Notes: generated by a model not told the origin, from the letters alone. Shown: positions 1 through 6,102, counted from the stretch's first letter. The stretch is DNA of 6,733 bases from Sulfurovum sp. (GCA_003978375.1 QNZW01000122.1:1-6733); one strand, 5' to 3'. Numbers and translations are program-made.

Positions 1-231
1 ATACAACTGCACCTCATAGTCTCCATGAAGCTGACGCGCAAGTACAATACCATCTGCACCATTATTCCCAGTGCCAGAGATAATGAGCACAGAGCTTCCT
101 TTTGCAAAGTTTTGGCGTATATAGTTTGCCATGCCTATTGCGGCATGTTCCATGAGTATATCTTCTGTAAGTCCATACGTTTCGTAACACCGTTTGTCTA
201 AATCATAACAAGATTGATAGACTTTTTGCAT
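1..231 (-). CDS. nnr: NAD(P)H-hydrate epimerase (YjeF N-terminal domain), 5' part only
   Basis: The gene runs leftward off the window; the first 77 codons are visible. The protein begins MQKVYQSCYDLDKRCYETYG and continues with the LMEHAAIGMANYI helix typical of YjeF_N proteins. It then shows GTGNNGADG at residues 53-61, matching the family's G-x-GNNGGDG dinucleotide loop with Ala for the third Gly, followed by the usual LARQL helix. The family epimerises damaged NAD(P)H hydrates in the cytosol. In many bacteria the same polypeptide carries a C-terminal ADP/ATP-dependent dehydratase domain; whether this one does lies outside the window. The start is supported by an AAAGGAG site 7 nt upstream. 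It is divergent from rpsU. Confidence 0.88.
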   Translation of the reverse strand, partial: MQKVYQSCYDLDKRCYETYGLTEDILMEHAAIGMANYIRQNFAKGSSVLIISGTGNNGADGIVLARQLHGDYEVQLY

Positions 232-238
232 CGTAATA

Positions 239-245
239 CTCCTTT
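239..245 (-). promoter_or_regulatory. Ribosome binding site of nnr
   Basis: AAAGGAG on the minus strand, 7 nt from the ATG at 231. It fixes the start of the leftward epimerase gene. Confidence 0.75.
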
Positions 246-266
246 TAGGACATCTTTATTATTTCA

Positions 267-272
267 ATTTTA
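267..272 (-). promoter_or_regulatory. Candidate -10 box for nnr
   Basis: TAAAAT on the minus strand inside the divergent intergenic region. It would place transcription start near 260 and give a 5' UTR of about 30 nt. There is no convincing -35 hexamer, which is normal for housekeeping promoters in Campylobacterota. The region is AT-rich, so chance matches are likely. Confidence 0.35.
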
Positions 273-294
273 TCACAATTTAATCCTCTTTGGA

Positions 295-300
295 TATAAT
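295..300 (+). promoter_or_regulatory. Candidate -10 box for rpsU
   Basis: A perfect TATAAT preceded by GGA, resembling the Campylobacterota -10 consensus, with only AT-rich sequence where a -35 would be. Transcription would start near 306-308, leaving a leader of about 130 nt before rpsU, unusually long for a small ribosomal protein gene. Confidence 0.55.
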
Positions 301-303
301 TCT

Positions 304-437
304 GCCACTTTGTTTACAACTCATACTCAATATGCTACACAACTGAGCCAAGTGGCGAAGCTTTAGTGAGAGGAATTGAAAGATTGGCTTTGCCAATTTT
401 CAAGGAGAAATCTAGAACAGAAAGGGGGTGCTTTTTT
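304..437 (+). promoter_or_regulatory. Structured 5' leader of rpsU with competing inverted repeats
   Basis: The leader holds several inverted repeats. GCCACTT (304-310) is complementary to AAGTGGC (350-356). AGCCAA (346-351) is complementary to TTGGCT (384-389). The 380-388 arm pairs with 392-400 as a 9-bp hairpin with a UUU loop, counting one G-U pair. TTGGC at 384-388 can therefore pair upstream or downstream but not both, the usual layout of a switchable leader. Two Shine-Dalgarno-like sites follow, AAGGAG (402-407, no start codon at a suitable distance) and AAGGGGGTG (422-430, used). Autoregulation by bS21 is an inference; only the complementarity is seen. Confidence 0.4.
422..430 (+). 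promoter_or_regulatory. Extended Shine-Dalgarno of rpsU
   Basis: AAGGGGGTG matches the full AAGGAGGTG complement of the 16S rRNA 3' end except for one G that would form a G-U pair. It lies 7 nt before the ATG at 438. This selects 438 over the in-frame GTG at 366, which has no ribosome binding site and would add 24 residues foreign to bS21. Confidence 0.8.
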
Positions 438-650
438 ATGCCAGGAATTGTAGTAACATCACGCGAATCGTTTGACGATGCGTACAGAAAGTTCAAAAGA
501 CAGTCAGATAGAAACCTTATCGTGACTGAAGCGAGATCTCGTCAATATTATGAGACGAAGACTGAAAAAAGAAAAAAAGAGAAGATTGCAACACGCAAGA
601 AAATTCTTAAAAAACTCTTCATGCTTAGAAGATACGAGTCTAGACTCTAA
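438..650 (+). CDS. rpsU: 30S ribosomal protein bS21
   Basis: A 70-residue, strongly basic protein, close to the 71 residues of E. coli S21. It begins [20 protein letters not shown], has the family's conserved AYRKFKRQ segment at residues 19-26, and a Lys/Arg-rich helical second half ([14 protein letters not shown], then LRRYESRL at the end). bS21 sits on the 30S platform near the 3' end of 16S rRNA and takes part in initiation. The gene stands alone: it has its own candidate promoter and a strong terminator, so it is probably monocistronic here, unlike the rpsU-dnaG-rpoD arrangement of enterics. Confidence 0.97.
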   Translation: MPGIVVTSRESFDDAYRKFKRQSDRNLIVTEARSRQYYETKTEKRKKEKIATRKKILKKLFMLRRYESRL

Positions 651-656
651 TCATAA

Positions 657-692
657 AAATAGTGAGGTTTTTCCTTACTATTTACTTTTTTT
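657..692 (+). terminator. Intrinsic terminator after rpsU
   Basis: An 11-bp stem (657-667 with 673-683, one G-U pair, 5-nt U loop) followed within two bases by seven T. It begins 7 nt after the rpsU stop and separates rpsU from the downstream phosphoesterase gene. Confidence 0.85.
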
Positions 693-710
693 ATATTTTA
701 ACTCTATTAA

Positions 711-716
711 TATAAT
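711..716 (+). promoter_or_regulatory. Candidate -10 box for the metallophosphoesterase gene
   Basis: TATAAT between the rpsU terminator and the next ATG at 734. Transcription would begin near 723, giving a leader of only about 11 nt with no Shine-Dalgarno match. The T-tract of the terminator occupies the -35 position. Confidence 0.4.
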
Positions 717-733
717 TACAGTACACTTTTTCT

Positions 734-1591
734 ATGACAAATATAAAATATCTTATTTTTTATGGCTCTTGGTTTGTTTTTCCTTTACTTTATATTTTAG
801 TCGAAAATGAATATTATTTTTTAGCTTTTCTCTCTTTGCTTTTTATGTATGCGCGATTTATAGAACCTAAAATACTTTTGGTTCATCACTATCAAATAAA
901 GACTGGTTTCAAAGCCAAATATGCACTGATTTCTGACATACATTTGGGTGTTTATACAGATGCTACCATACTCCAAAAAATTGTTACAAAAGTACAGACC
1001 CTCAAGGTAGATGCCCTACTTATAGCAGGAGATTTTACAGATAGCATACAAAAAGAAAAACTCAAAAAACTTTTTGATGCCTTTAGAGAACTTAAAATTC
1101 CTATCTATGCCGTTCTTGGCAACCATGACTGTAACTGTGAGAATCCTGATACTCTTATACAAGATGATATCGCATTGGCATTGGAAAATGCAGGGGTGCA
1201 GGTGCTCACCAACACAGCCGTAACACTTCATGATATTACAATTTTAGGCTTAGGGAGTCATCGAGCAAAAGAGGATGATATCTCTCTTTTACATCGCTAC
1301 ACAAAAGAGGACAAACTCATTGTGCTTACACACAACCCAGATACTGTATTACGCTATCCTCCTGCAAGTCCTGCTAAACTTACACTTGTGGGACATACAC
1401 ACGGAGGACAAGTTCGTATCCCTTTTATCTATAAATATATTATTCCTATTCAAGGCAAAGTGTTATGGGATCAAGGGCTTTATCATTATCGTGACAATCA
1501 AGTGTTTGTTACTAGTGGCATAGGCACAGTAGGCTTACCCTTACGCTTTTTTATACCTCCTACCATTGATGTGCTTGAATTATATGACTAA
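734..1591 (+). CDS. Membrane-anchored metallophosphoesterase, YaeI/YkuE-like
   Basis: 285 residues. A hydrophobic N-terminal stretch (about residues 6-39) is followed by a calcineurin-type phosphoesterase domain with all metal motifs: SDIHLG (D68, H70), GDFTD (D100), GNHD (N130, H131), THNPD (H200) and GHTHGGQ (H221, H223). The ending, GLPLRFFIPPTIDVLEL, matches the YaeI/YkuE branch, whose characterised members include UDP-2,3-diacylglucosamine or phospholipid-type phosphodiesterases. A role in lipid or envelope metabolism is possible, but the substrate is not readable here. No Shine-Dalgarno precedes the ATG at 734. The next in-frame Met (38) has none either and would remove most of the membrane segment, so 734 is kept. 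The gene appears to be transcribed alone. Confidence 0.88.
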   Translation: MTNIKYLIFYGSWFVFPLLYILVENEYYFLAFLSLLFMYARFIEPKILLVHHYQIKTGFKAKYALISDIHLGVYTDATILQKIVTKVQTLKVDALLIAGDFTDSIQKEKLKKLFDAFRELKIPIYAVLGNHDCNCENPDTLIQDDIALALENAGVQVLTNTAVTLHDITILGLGSHRAKEDDISLLHRYTKEDKLIVLTHNPDTVLRYPPASPAKLTLVGHTHGGQVRIPFIYKYIIPIQGKVLWDQGLYHYRDNQVFVTSGIGTVGLPLRFFIPPTIDVLELYD

Positions 1592-1610
1592 GATTGACAT
1601 ATTTTTACCA

Positions 1611-1645
1611 AACTCATCCCAACTTATCCAACTTTTCGCTAAAAT
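1611..1645 (+). promoter_or_regulatory. Candidate promoter region of the purT operon with three short direct repeats
   Basis: Between the phosphoesterase stop and purT lie AACTCATCC (1611), AACTTATCC (1621) and AACTTTTCG (1630), near-repeats spaced about one helical turn, then TAAAAT at 1640-1645 as a plausible -10. Transcription would start near 1652, about 23 nt before purT. No -35 is well placed. The repeats could be an activator or repressor site, or chance in a low-complexity stretch. Confidence 0.4.
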
Positions 1646-1674
1646 AACTACATTATTTTCCAAAGGTATTTTCT

Positions 1675-2838
1675 ATGACATTTACAACCCCATTACAAAA
1701 AGATGCGATTAAAATTATGCTCCTTGGTTCTGGTGAACTTGGCAAAGAAGTCACTATTGAAGCACAACGTCTTGGTGTAGAAGTTGTGGCTGTAGATAAG
1801 TACAAAAATGCACCTGCACACCTAGTAGCAAACCATGCCTATGTGATAGATATGCAAGATGAAAAAGCTGTCCTTGAAGTGATAGAAAAAGAGCAACCTA
1901 CCTATATTTTACCAGAAGTAGAAGCCATCTCCATCTCTGCACTGTTTGAAGCAGAAAAACGCGGTTTTCATGTCATTCCCAATGCAGAAGCAGTCAACAA
2001 AACCATGAACCGCAAACATATCCGTGTCTTTGCTACTGAAACATTAGGGGTTAAGACCAGTGCCTTTGAGTTTGTGACAACTTTAGAAGGGTTAAAAGAT
2101 GCAAGTGAGCGTATAGGATTTCCTTGTGTGATTAAGCCTGTTATGTCATCTTCAGGACATGGACAAAGTATTGCCAAAAGCACAGAAGATATAAAAAAAT
2201 CATGGGAGATAGCCAAAGAAGCCAGAGGAGATGCAAGTGAACTCATCGTAGAAGAGTTTGTCTCTTTTGATTATGAGATAACACTGCTCACAGTACGCAA
2301 CGAAACGGGTACTACATTTTGTCAGCCTATAGGGCATCTTCAAAAAGAGGGTGATTACATTCTCTCATGGCAACCTATGGCTATGAATCAAGCTACACTC
2401 AACAAGGCCAAAGAGATTGCAAAAGCAGTGACAGATGGTTTGGGTGGACGTGGTATTTTTGGGGTAGAATTTTTTATCAAAGATGAAGAGGTCTACTTTT
2501 CAGAGCTTAGTCCACGTCCTCATGATACAGGTATGGTAACACTCATCACCCAAAGCCAAAGTCAATTTGCACTACATGTACGTGCAGTGCTTGGTTTGCC
2601 ACTTGCTTACACCACTTATGGCTCAGGTGCATGTGGTGCTTACAAAGCCAAAAATGAGAGCCATCATCCCGTATTGCATGTGCCTGATGATGCTTTTAGT
2701 GCACATTCATTTGTACGGATTTTTGGCAAACCAGAGTCACATATAGGACGTCGTATGGCAATAAGCCTTGTACTTGATGAAGTAGAAGCAGCCAAAAAAC
2801 GTGCCAGTGAAATCGTCAATCAAATCACAGATTCTTAG
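1675..2838 (+). CDS. purT: Formate-dependent phosphoribosylglycinamide formyltransferase (GAR transformylase 2)
   Basis: 387 residues against 392 in E. coli PurT, with closely similar sequence throughout. This cytosolic ATP-grasp enzyme makes formyl-GAR from GAR, formate and ATP, the folate-independent third step of purine synthesis. Visible are the N-terminal LGSGELGKE loop (17-25; E21/L22 contact GAR in the E. coli enzyme), PEVEAIS (80-86), R113, K154, the ATP loop SSSGHGQ (158-164), the Mg ligands E265 and E277 in [17 protein letters not shown]284, and K352 and R359-R360 near the C-terminus. The ATP loop has His162 where E. coli PurT has Lys (SSSGKGQ). An AAAGG site at 1662-1666 supports the start. 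It is the first gene of a four-gene operon; the next gene begins 8 bp after its stop. Confidence 0.96.
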   Translation: MTFTTPLQKDAIKIMLLGSGELGKEVTIEAQRLGVEVVAVDKYKNAPAHLVANHAYVIDMQDEKAVLEVIEKEQPTYILPEVEAISISALFEAEKRGFHVIPNAEAVNKTMNRKHIRVFATETLGVKTSAFEFVTTLEGLKDASERIGFPCVIKPVMSSSGHGQSIAKSTEDIKKSWEIAKEARGDASELIVEEFVSFDYEITLLTVRNETGTTFCQPIGHLQKEGDYILSWQPMAMNQATLNKAKEIAKAVTDGLGGRGIFGVEFFIKDEEVYFSELSPRPHDTGMVTLITQSQSQFALHVRAVLGLPLAYTTYGSGACGAYKAKNESHHPVLHVPDDAFSAHSFVRIFGKPESHIGRRMAISLVLDEVEAAKKRASEIVNQITDS

Positions 2839-2841
2839 GAG
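2837..2841 (+). promoter_or_regulatory. Ribosome binding site of the VKOR-like gene, overlapping the purT stop
   Basis: AGGAG begins within the TAG stop of purT and lies 5 nt before the ATG at 2847. It fixes this start and links translation of the two genes. Confidence 0.75.
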
Positions 2842-2846
2842 CAAAA

Positions 2847-3695
2847 ATGCCATTTTTTTCAAGAGTTTTTTTACCATTTTTACTGTTAATTTATATTGCA
2901 ATAGAGACCTATTTAAAGCTTCATCATAGTTCACTTTGTGATGCTACTGGATGTAAATTAGCAGGAGAACTTTTACGTTTTAACCCTATTTATCTCAACT
3001 ACCTTGGTCTCTTTTTTGTCTCGGTATTGACCCTATTAGGATATGCTTCTTTAAAAAGCAATCTTGCACAAAGACTCTTTTTTATGGTACTTTATGCCTC
3101 TATTGCTTTTGAAACAACCATTATCGGATATCAATTTATTGTCAACCCAGAACCATGTGTTTTTTGTTTGGGGATTTTTTCCTCTTTATTGCTTATTGCT
3201 TTGTTGGCTAGGGTTAAAGATTTTTTATTTATTTTGAGTATTGTTCTTGCTATTTTCTTAGCCTTAAGTACCCTTGCCATCCCAAAAAACAAAACCTTTA
3301 TGCAAAATGATGGTGCCTACCTCATACACTCAGATAGCTGTCCACACTGTAAAAAAGTAAAAAAATATCTTTCAGAAAATCATATCAACTATACCCCTAT
3401 TTCTGTAGAAGAAGCCAGTGCGAGAAATGTTTTAAAATTTATGGGTATTGATTCTATTCCTGTGCTTATGGTTAAAGATGCTACAGAAATCAATGTATAC
3501 CGTGGTGACCAAGCAATTATCTCTTATTATACACAAAAAAGTTCTTCACAAAAAAATACCTCTAGTGCTTCATTAGAACACAATTCTCTCAATGTCAATG
3601 ATACCTTTTTAAAAGCAGGAGCAAAGAGTGATGGCTGTGCACTAAGCATTGTTGAGACCACACCTTGTGAAGATAATACGAGTAGTCATGAATGA
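2847..3695 (+). CDS. VKOR-like membrane oxidoreductase fused to a thioredoxin/glutaredoxin-fold domain
   Basis: 282 residues. Five hydrophobic segments (about 6-23, 50-68, 76-97, 105-121, 126-145) carry a Cys pair in the first loop (C31, C36) and a CVFC motif (C104, C107) at the start of segment 4. That is the cysteine order of vitamin K epoxide reductase homologues, not of DsbB, whose CxxC comes first. Basic residues at loops 69-76 and 121-125 put all these Cys and the C-terminal domain in the periplasm. Residues about 157-228 form a thioredoxin-like domain with SCPHCKK (C165, C168) and a cis-Pro motif SIPVL (P205). VKOR-Trx fusions oxidise periplasmic thiols and pass electrons to quinone. 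The Ser expected a few residues after the second loop Cys of VKOR is not evident, so the family call is not certain. A Ser-rich tail (232-282) has two more Cys (C264, C274). Its stop overlaps the next start by 4 bp. Confidence 0.78.
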   Translation: MPFFSRVFLPFLLLIYIAIETYLKLHHSSLCDATGCKLAGELLRFNPIYLNYLGLFFVSVLTLLGYASLKSNLAQRLFFMVLYASIAFETTIIGYQFIVNPEPCVFCLGIFSSLLLIALLARVKDFLFILSIVLAIFLALSTLAIPKNKTFMQNDGAYLIHSDSCPHCKKVKKYLSENHINYTPISVEEASARNVLKFMGIDSIPVLMVKDATEINVYRGDQAIISYYTQKSSSQKNTSSASLEHNSLNVNDTFLKAGAKSDGCALSIVETTPCEDNTSSHE

Positions 3696-5365
3696 AAGAT
3701 GTATTAATCATAGGGAGTGGTGGGGCAGGACTAAGTGCTGCATTAAGTGCTAAGGCATCGGGAGCTTCTGTACTTGTAGTAGGTAAAGCCTACCCTACCA
3801 ATTCCCAAACTTCTATGGCACAAGGGGGCATGAATGCTGCACTTGCCAATGTGGAAGAAGATCATATCAGCACACACATAACCGATACCATCAAGGCTGC
3901 ACATGGCTTATGTGATGAAGATATGGTACGTAAAATGTGTGCAGATGCTCCCGATACCATTGCATGGTTAGAGCATATAGGTGTGCCTTTTTCACGTTTA
4001 ACCAGTGAAGCCAATAAAAGATATGAGGATAACAATGTATTACAAGACAATGACACGCTATCCTCTGAGCTAAACACAAAAAACCCTCAACAAAGTTCAA
4101 TACACACAATAGCCCAAAGACAAATGGGTGGAGCCAGTGCAAAACGTGCTTGTTATGCGCAAGACTACACAGGACTTAAAATCCTTCATACGCTTTATGA
4201 TACCTGTCTTAAAGAAAATATCAACTTTTTAGAAGAATACTATCTTCTTAATCTAGTCACGCTTGATGGTGTAGCCAAGGGAGCAACATTTTTAGATATT
4301 CGCACAGGAGAAATCAAACAAATTCATGCCAAATCTGTGATCATCGCTACAGGTGGTTATGCGAGTCTGTATCATGGCTATACTACCAATGCCTATGGGT
4401 CCACAGGCGATGGCATCGCAGCTGTACTCCGTGCAGGTGGTGCGGTGAGTGATATGGAATTTATTCAGTTTCACCCTACAGCACTCAAACACTCTAGCAT
4501 TCTGATTTCTGAGAGTGCTAGAGGAGAAGGTGGGTACTTGATAAATTCAGATAACAAACGTTTTGTAGATGAGCTTAAACCTAGAGATGAAGTAGCACGA
4601 GCAATTTTTGAGCAATTACAAAAGGGGAAAGAAGTTTTTTTAGACTTGCGTCATTTGGGAGAAAAAACACTTATGGAGCTTCTGCCTCAGGAAGTAGCAC
4701 TTTGTAAGCTTCATGAACATATAGACCCTGCCATTGAGCTTATCCCCATCAAACCTGTAGCACACTATAGTATGGGTGGCATAGAAGTAGATACTGCACT
4801 AGAAGTCAAAGGAATTAAAGGCTGTTTTGCTGTGGGAGAATGCTCTAATGCCAAAGTACATGGTGCCAACCGTCTAGGGGGTAACTCTTTATTGGAAATC
4901 ACTGCTTTTGGTAAATTTGTCGGTGAAAATGCTTACAAATATGCAATCTATGCTAGTAATAAAAAAATAGAAGAGAGACAACTGCAACAAGACAAAAAAG
5001 AGATAGAAGCCATTTATACAAAAGAGAATCTTATCAACTTCTATGAAAAGAGATTAGATCTAGGAAAACTCTTTTATGAAAAAGTAGGTATCCTAAGAGA
5101 CAATGCACAGCTTACACAAGCCATGGAAGAAGTCATTGCCATGCAAGTCATGCAAAAAAAGATAGGCATTGCAGATAAAAGCCAAAAAAACAATACAAAT
5201 CTTATTGAGTATTTAGAATTCTCAAATGCTCTTCTTCTTGCACCTACGATTATCTCTGCTGCACTTGCCCGTAATGAGAGCCGTGGTGCACACTATAAGA
5301 TAGGGTTTGAAAGCCAAGATGATGAGAAGTTTAAGCAGCATATTGTGTTGCAATGGAAGGATTAA
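3692..5365 (+). CDS. Succinate dehydrogenase/fumarate reductase-type flavoprotein subunit, cytoplasmic, lacking the FAD-linking His
   Basis: 557 residues. The chain starts directly in the FAD Rossmann motif (VLIIGSGGAGLSAA, 4-17), with no Tat or Sec signal, so it is cytoplasmic. The family's catalytic residues are present: HPTA (H261), ESARGEGG (E274), PRDE (R298), AHYSMGGIEVD (H358) and HGANRLGGNSLLE (R394), plus the C-terminal ESRGAH. Where E. coli FrdA has SHT with the His covalently bound to FAD, this has SQT (Q39), so FAD should be non-covalent. A polar, Asn/Gln-rich stretch (about 107-142) makes the region before the capping domain longer than in E. coli FrdA. L-aspartate oxidase also lacks the His, but LDLRHLGEK, VGECSNAKVHGANRLG and the adjoining iron-sulfur gene favour the Sdh/Frd class. 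It starts in an ATGA overlap with no clear Shine-Dalgarno, so it is probably translated by coupling. Reaction direction is not determinable. Confidence 0.87.
   Translation: MKDVLIIGSGGAGLSAALSAKASGASVLVVGKAYPTNSQTSMAQGGMNAALANVEEDHISTHITDTIKAAHGLCDEDMVRKMCADAPDTIAWLEHIGVPFSRLTSEANKRYEDNNVLQDNDTLSSELNTKNPQQSSIHTIAQRQMGGASAKRACYAQDYTGLKILHTLYDTCLKENINFLEEYYLLNLVTLDGVAKGATFLDIRTGEIKQIHAKSVIIATGGYASLYHGYTTNAYGSTGDGIAAVLRAGGAVSDMEFIQFHPTALKHSSILISESARGEGGYLINSDNKRFVDELKPRDEVARAIFEQLQKGKEVFLDLRHLGEKTLMELLPQEVALCKLHEHIDPAIELIPIKPVAHYSMGGIEVDTALEVKGIKGCFAVGECSNAKVHGANRLGGNSLLEITAFGKFVGENAYKYAIYASNKKIEERQLQQDKKEIEAIYTKENLINFYEKRLDLGKLFYEKVGILRDNAQLTQAMEEVIAMQVMQKKIGIADKSQKNNTNLIEYLEFSNALLLAPTIISAALARNESRGAHYKIGFESQDDEKFKQHIVLQWKD
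5355..5361 (+). promoter_or_regulatory. Ribosome binding site of the iron-sulfur subunit gene
   Basis: GGAAGGA lies 5 nt before the ATG at 5367, within the last codons of the flavoprotein gene. It selects 5367 over the in-frame ATG at 5307, which would add 20 residues unlike the family N-terminus. Confidence 0.75.
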
Positions 5366-5366
5366 T

Positions 5367-6068
5367 ATGCAAATACATATCTTGCGTTCAGAAACAAATA
5401 CACACCAAGCATATACTCTTTTAGAGGGTGAAACGACACTCCTTCATGCGCTTACACACATTAAAGCCACACAAGATGCTACCCTTACTTTTAGCGCAGG
5501 GTGTCGTGCATCTGTTTGTGGGACGTGTGCTGTGCGTGTCAATGGCAAAGAGGTTTTGTCCTGTGCCTATAAAGTACAAGATGGTGATGTGGTAGAACCA
5601 TTACACTACCATCCTGTCCTACGTGATCTTAAAGTAGACAAATACCAAGCCACAAAAACATTAACAAAAAGTACAGCATGGCTACATCGTTTTACAGAAG
5701 CATCTCTTAATCATAAAGATGAAAAACGTACAGAACGTCAAACAGATTGTATACTTTGCGATGCTTGTTACTCTGCTTGTCCTGTTTATGCAGTTAATCC
5801 AGACTTTTTGGGACCTTTTGCACTCACACGTGTGTATCGTTACAGTATAGACAAACGTGAAGACGATACCAAAACACTCATAGCAAATATCCAAACAAAT
5901 GGTGTATGGGATTGTACCTTATGTGGAGAATGTACCATGGTATGCCCAAAAGGCATAGATCCTAAAATGGACATTACCATGCTACGCGGAGATTCTATTT
6001 CCCACGGTTACTCCGATCCAAACTTTGCTACACAAAATTTTGGATTTGATCCAAACATTAAGTTTTAA
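5367..6068 (+). CDS. Succinate dehydrogenase/fumarate reductase-type iron-sulfur subunit with a second four-Cys cluster motif
   Basis: 233 residues, similar in length to E. coli SdhB/FrdB. The N-terminal plant-type ferredoxin domain has C46, C51, C54 and C66 for [2Fe-2S]. The C-terminal domain has CILCDACYSACP (C128, C131, C134, C138) and CTLCGECTMVCP (C183, C186, C189, C193), followed by KGIDP as in classical members. In E. coli FrdB/SdhB the second motif has Val/Ile at the place of C186 and binds [3Fe-4S]. The extra Cys here predicts [4Fe-4S], as in non-classical (archaeal-type) complexes and thiol:fumarate reductase. No cysteine-rich CCG extension is present. It starts 1 bp after the flavoprotein stop and should carry electrons to or from its FAD. 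It is the last gene of the operon, with no membrane anchor gene after it. Confidence 0.92.
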   Translation: MQIHILRSETNTHQAYTLLEGETTLLHALTHIKATQDATLTFSAGCRASVCGTCAVRVNGKEVLSCAYKVQDGDVVEPLHYHPVLRDLKVDKYQATKTLTKSTAWLHRFTEASLNHKDEKRTERQTDCILCDACYSACPVYAVNPDFLGPFALTRVYRYSIDKREDDTKTLIANIQTNGVWDCTLCGECTMVCPKGIDPKMDITMLRGDSISHGYSDPNFATQNFGFDPNIKF

Positions 6069-6099
6069 TCAACTCAAACTAAGAAGATTAAAACTTTTT
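6060..6099 (+). terminator. Intrinsic terminator of the purT operon
   Basis: A perfect 11-bp inverted repeat (6060-6070 with 6086-6096, 15-nt loop) ending in a run of five T (6095-6099). The first arm contains the stop codon of the iron-sulfur gene. The stem is AT-rich with only two G-C pairs, so efficiency may be modest. For the converging minus-strand gene the hairpin lacks a good U-tract, though it may still help. Confidence 0.7.
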
Positions 6100-6102
6100 A
6101 CT

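Noticed and set aside
380..400. Hairpin with UUUU at its 3' end as an intrinsic terminator
   Set aside because: The T run belongs to the stem and is followed by CAAGG, so there is no free U-tract. I treat it as leader structure, not a terminator.
366..437. N-terminal extension of bS21 from the GTG at 366
   Set aside because: The extra 24 residues are not part of bS21, and the strong ribosome site points to 438.
550..810. Overlapping open frame in the rpsU 3' end and the following spacer
   Set aside because: It is out of frame with rpsU, runs through the terminator hairpin, has no ribosome site, and its translation has no recognisable domain.
1594..1599. Perfect TTGACA as the -35 of the purT promoter
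   Set aside because: Nothing resembling a -10 lies 16-18 bp downstream; the good TAAAAT is about 40 bp away. Probably chance.
3862..4142. Minus-strand open frames inside the flavoprotein gene
   Set aside because: They lie opposite a well-supported coding region, lack ribosome sites and domains, and are explained as antisense shadows.
3692..5365. Flavoprotein as L-aspartate oxidase (NadB)
   Set aside because: The missing covalent His fits NadB, but the LDLRHLGEK and VGECSNAKVHGANRLG segments and the immediately following iron-sulfur subunit gene fit the Sdh/Frd class better.
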